From Gammaproteobacteria bacterium (GTDB taxonomy: Bacteria > Pseudomonadota > Gammaproteobacteria > Eutrophobiales > Eutrophobiaceae), in contig SCUJ01000006.1 in NCBI GenBank assembly GCA_004297165.1, positions 682,001 through 746,000 of the forward strand: DNA of 64,000 bases. The letters are read 5' to 3'. Made by a program: the position numbers and the translations under genes. The notes beneath the pieces were generated by a model. It was not told the origin of the DNA, searched no databases, and was given only the letters and a program-made list of their open reading frames with translations. Positions 63,272 through 64,000 of the stretch are shown here, one piece after another; position 1 is the stretch's first letter, and the number at the start of each line of letters is the position of its first letter.

Positions 63272-64000
63272 TCATCCGACCAGACGCAGTATATCATTAT
63301 AAAAGGCCAGCCCCATCAACCCGAGCAACAACAAAATTCCGACCTGCTGACCGATGGCTTGCAAGGATTCTGATACTGGACTGCCTTTGATCCCCTCGAT
63401 GATAAAATAAAACAGGTGGCCGCCATCGAGCAGGGGGATGGGCAAGAGGTTCAATACCCCAAGACTCACGCTTACCATCGCGAGAAAACCCAGGAATACT
63501 GCAAGTCCCAATCCGGCGCTGTATCCGGCATATTGCGCGATGCTGATCGGACCGCTCAGATTTTTGACCGACGCCTCTCCTATAATCATCTTACCGAGAA
63601 TATTCAGCGTCATCGCCGACATCTCCCAAGTCCTGGCGCAGGCCCGTGGCAAGGCAACAAAGACTGAATACCTCTCCACGGCTACGAATTCGGCATCCAG
63701 CCGGTAATTTTCATCCACGGCGGCGCCAATCTTACCAATCTTCTTGCCCTCTTCAGTAACGACTTCCGGTATCAGACTAATGTCAATCTCCTGTCCATCG
63801 CGCAGGACGCGAAGCGAGAGCGTTTCGCCAGGATGCCCACGCACCGATTTCACCCAAGTCGGCCAGTCAGCCAACGGTTCGCCATTGACGCTGAGGATAC
63901 GATCGCCGGCCCGCATCCCGGCCGCTTCGGCCGCGCCGCCGGGCAGTATCTGGCCCAGTATCGCGGGCACTTTCGGCCGCAATGGTTGCATCCCGACCGC
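63272..64000 (-). CDS. rseP: Site-2 protease RseP, C-terminal part (cut by the window edge)
   Basis: 243 residues visible; the N-terminal HExxH zinc motif lies beyond the window. A PDZ domain (AEAAGMRAGDRILSVNGEPLADWPTWV) and the C-terminal membrane part with the second metal motif (LNLLPIPLLDGGHLFYF) are present. RseP cleaves the anti-sigma factor RseA to release sigma-E under envelope stress. Order rseP-bamA is conserved. Confidence 0.93.
   Translation of the reverse strand, partial: AVGMQPLRPKVPAILGQILPGGAAEAAGMRAGDRILSVNGEPLADWPTWVKSVRGHPGETLSLRVLRDGQEIDISLIPEVVTEEGKKIGKIGAAVDENYRLDAEFVAVERYSVFVALPRACARTWEMSAMTLNILGKMIIGEASVKNLSGPISIAQYAGYSAGLGLAVFLGFLAMVSVSLGVLNLLPIPLLDGGHLFYFIIEGIKGSPVSESLQAIGQQVGILLLLGLMGLAFYNDILRLVG

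Overview
The window looks like a chromosome segment of a non-enteric gammaproteobacterium. The strongest evidence is the right end, where rseP-bamA-skp-lpxD-fabZ-lpxA-lpxB-rnhB-dnaE-accA-tilS follows the classic gammaproteobacterial order. ParE and DnaE have exactly the lengths known from E. coli (630 and 1160 residues). The envelope is Gram-negative (BamA, lipid A genes, an OprI/Lpp-like lipoprotein, AmpG). No phage, plasmid, IS transposase, CRISPR or rRNA was seen. The genus cannot be named from the sequence alone.

Layout: (1) 0-9.4 kb: a GlcD/GlcF-like FAD and Fe-S pair, a CBS-domain protein, an isoaspartate methyltransferase with a signal-like N-terminus, endonuclease V, ParE, and a rubrerythrin / Fe-S oxidoreductase / DUF3501 trio. 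(2) 9.7-15.5 kb: xseB-ispA, folE2, mazG, an HNH nuclease, a convergent lipoprotein and L,D-transpeptidase pair, and moaB. (3) 15.7-25.4 kb: MoxR-DUF58-transglutaminase operon, a carboxymuconolactone-decarboxylase-like/Rieske fusion, a PP2C phosphatase joined through a membrane segment to an FGE-like domain, AmpG and a CYTH protein. (4) 25.6-29.9 kb: moaA-fdhD-mobA-mobB-moeA. (5) 29.9-38.6 kb: an apparently complete corrinoid-dependent methyl-transfer module: UroD-family methyltransferase, LuxR and TetR regulators, an arylamine N-acetyltransferase, a corrinoid protein, a MetH-activation-like protein, a RACE-type reductive activator, and a methyltetrahydrofolate:corrinoid methyltransferase. (6) 38.7-48 kb: moaE-moaD, moaC, folP, an outer-membrane barrel, tRNA-Thr, a thioredoxin-fold lipoprotein, a secreted beta-helix protein, an exported NmrA-like protein and a PilZ protein. 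(7) 48-64 kb: a YkuD-type enzyme overlapping a vWA-TM-FHA protein, then the tilS-to-rseP envelope and replication cluster.

How the parts may work together (inference): the corrinoid module should demethylate an unknown methylated substrate and pass the methyl group to tetrahydrofolate. The neighbouring molybdenum-cofactor genes, including fdhD, would support a formate dehydrogenase that could finish oxidation of the C1 unit. A second theme is the cell envelope: two L,D-transpeptidase-fold proteins, a peptidoglycan-anchored type of lipoprotein, AmpG, and two single-pass proteins with a cytosolic phospho-signalling domain (PP2C or FHA) and an extracytoplasmic domain (FGE-like or vWA).

The best candidate for an under-described system is the corrinoid module at 29941-38617. 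Its substrate-side enzyme lacks the usual zinc-binding signature of MtaA/CmuA-type relatives, and it carries two different activation proteins.
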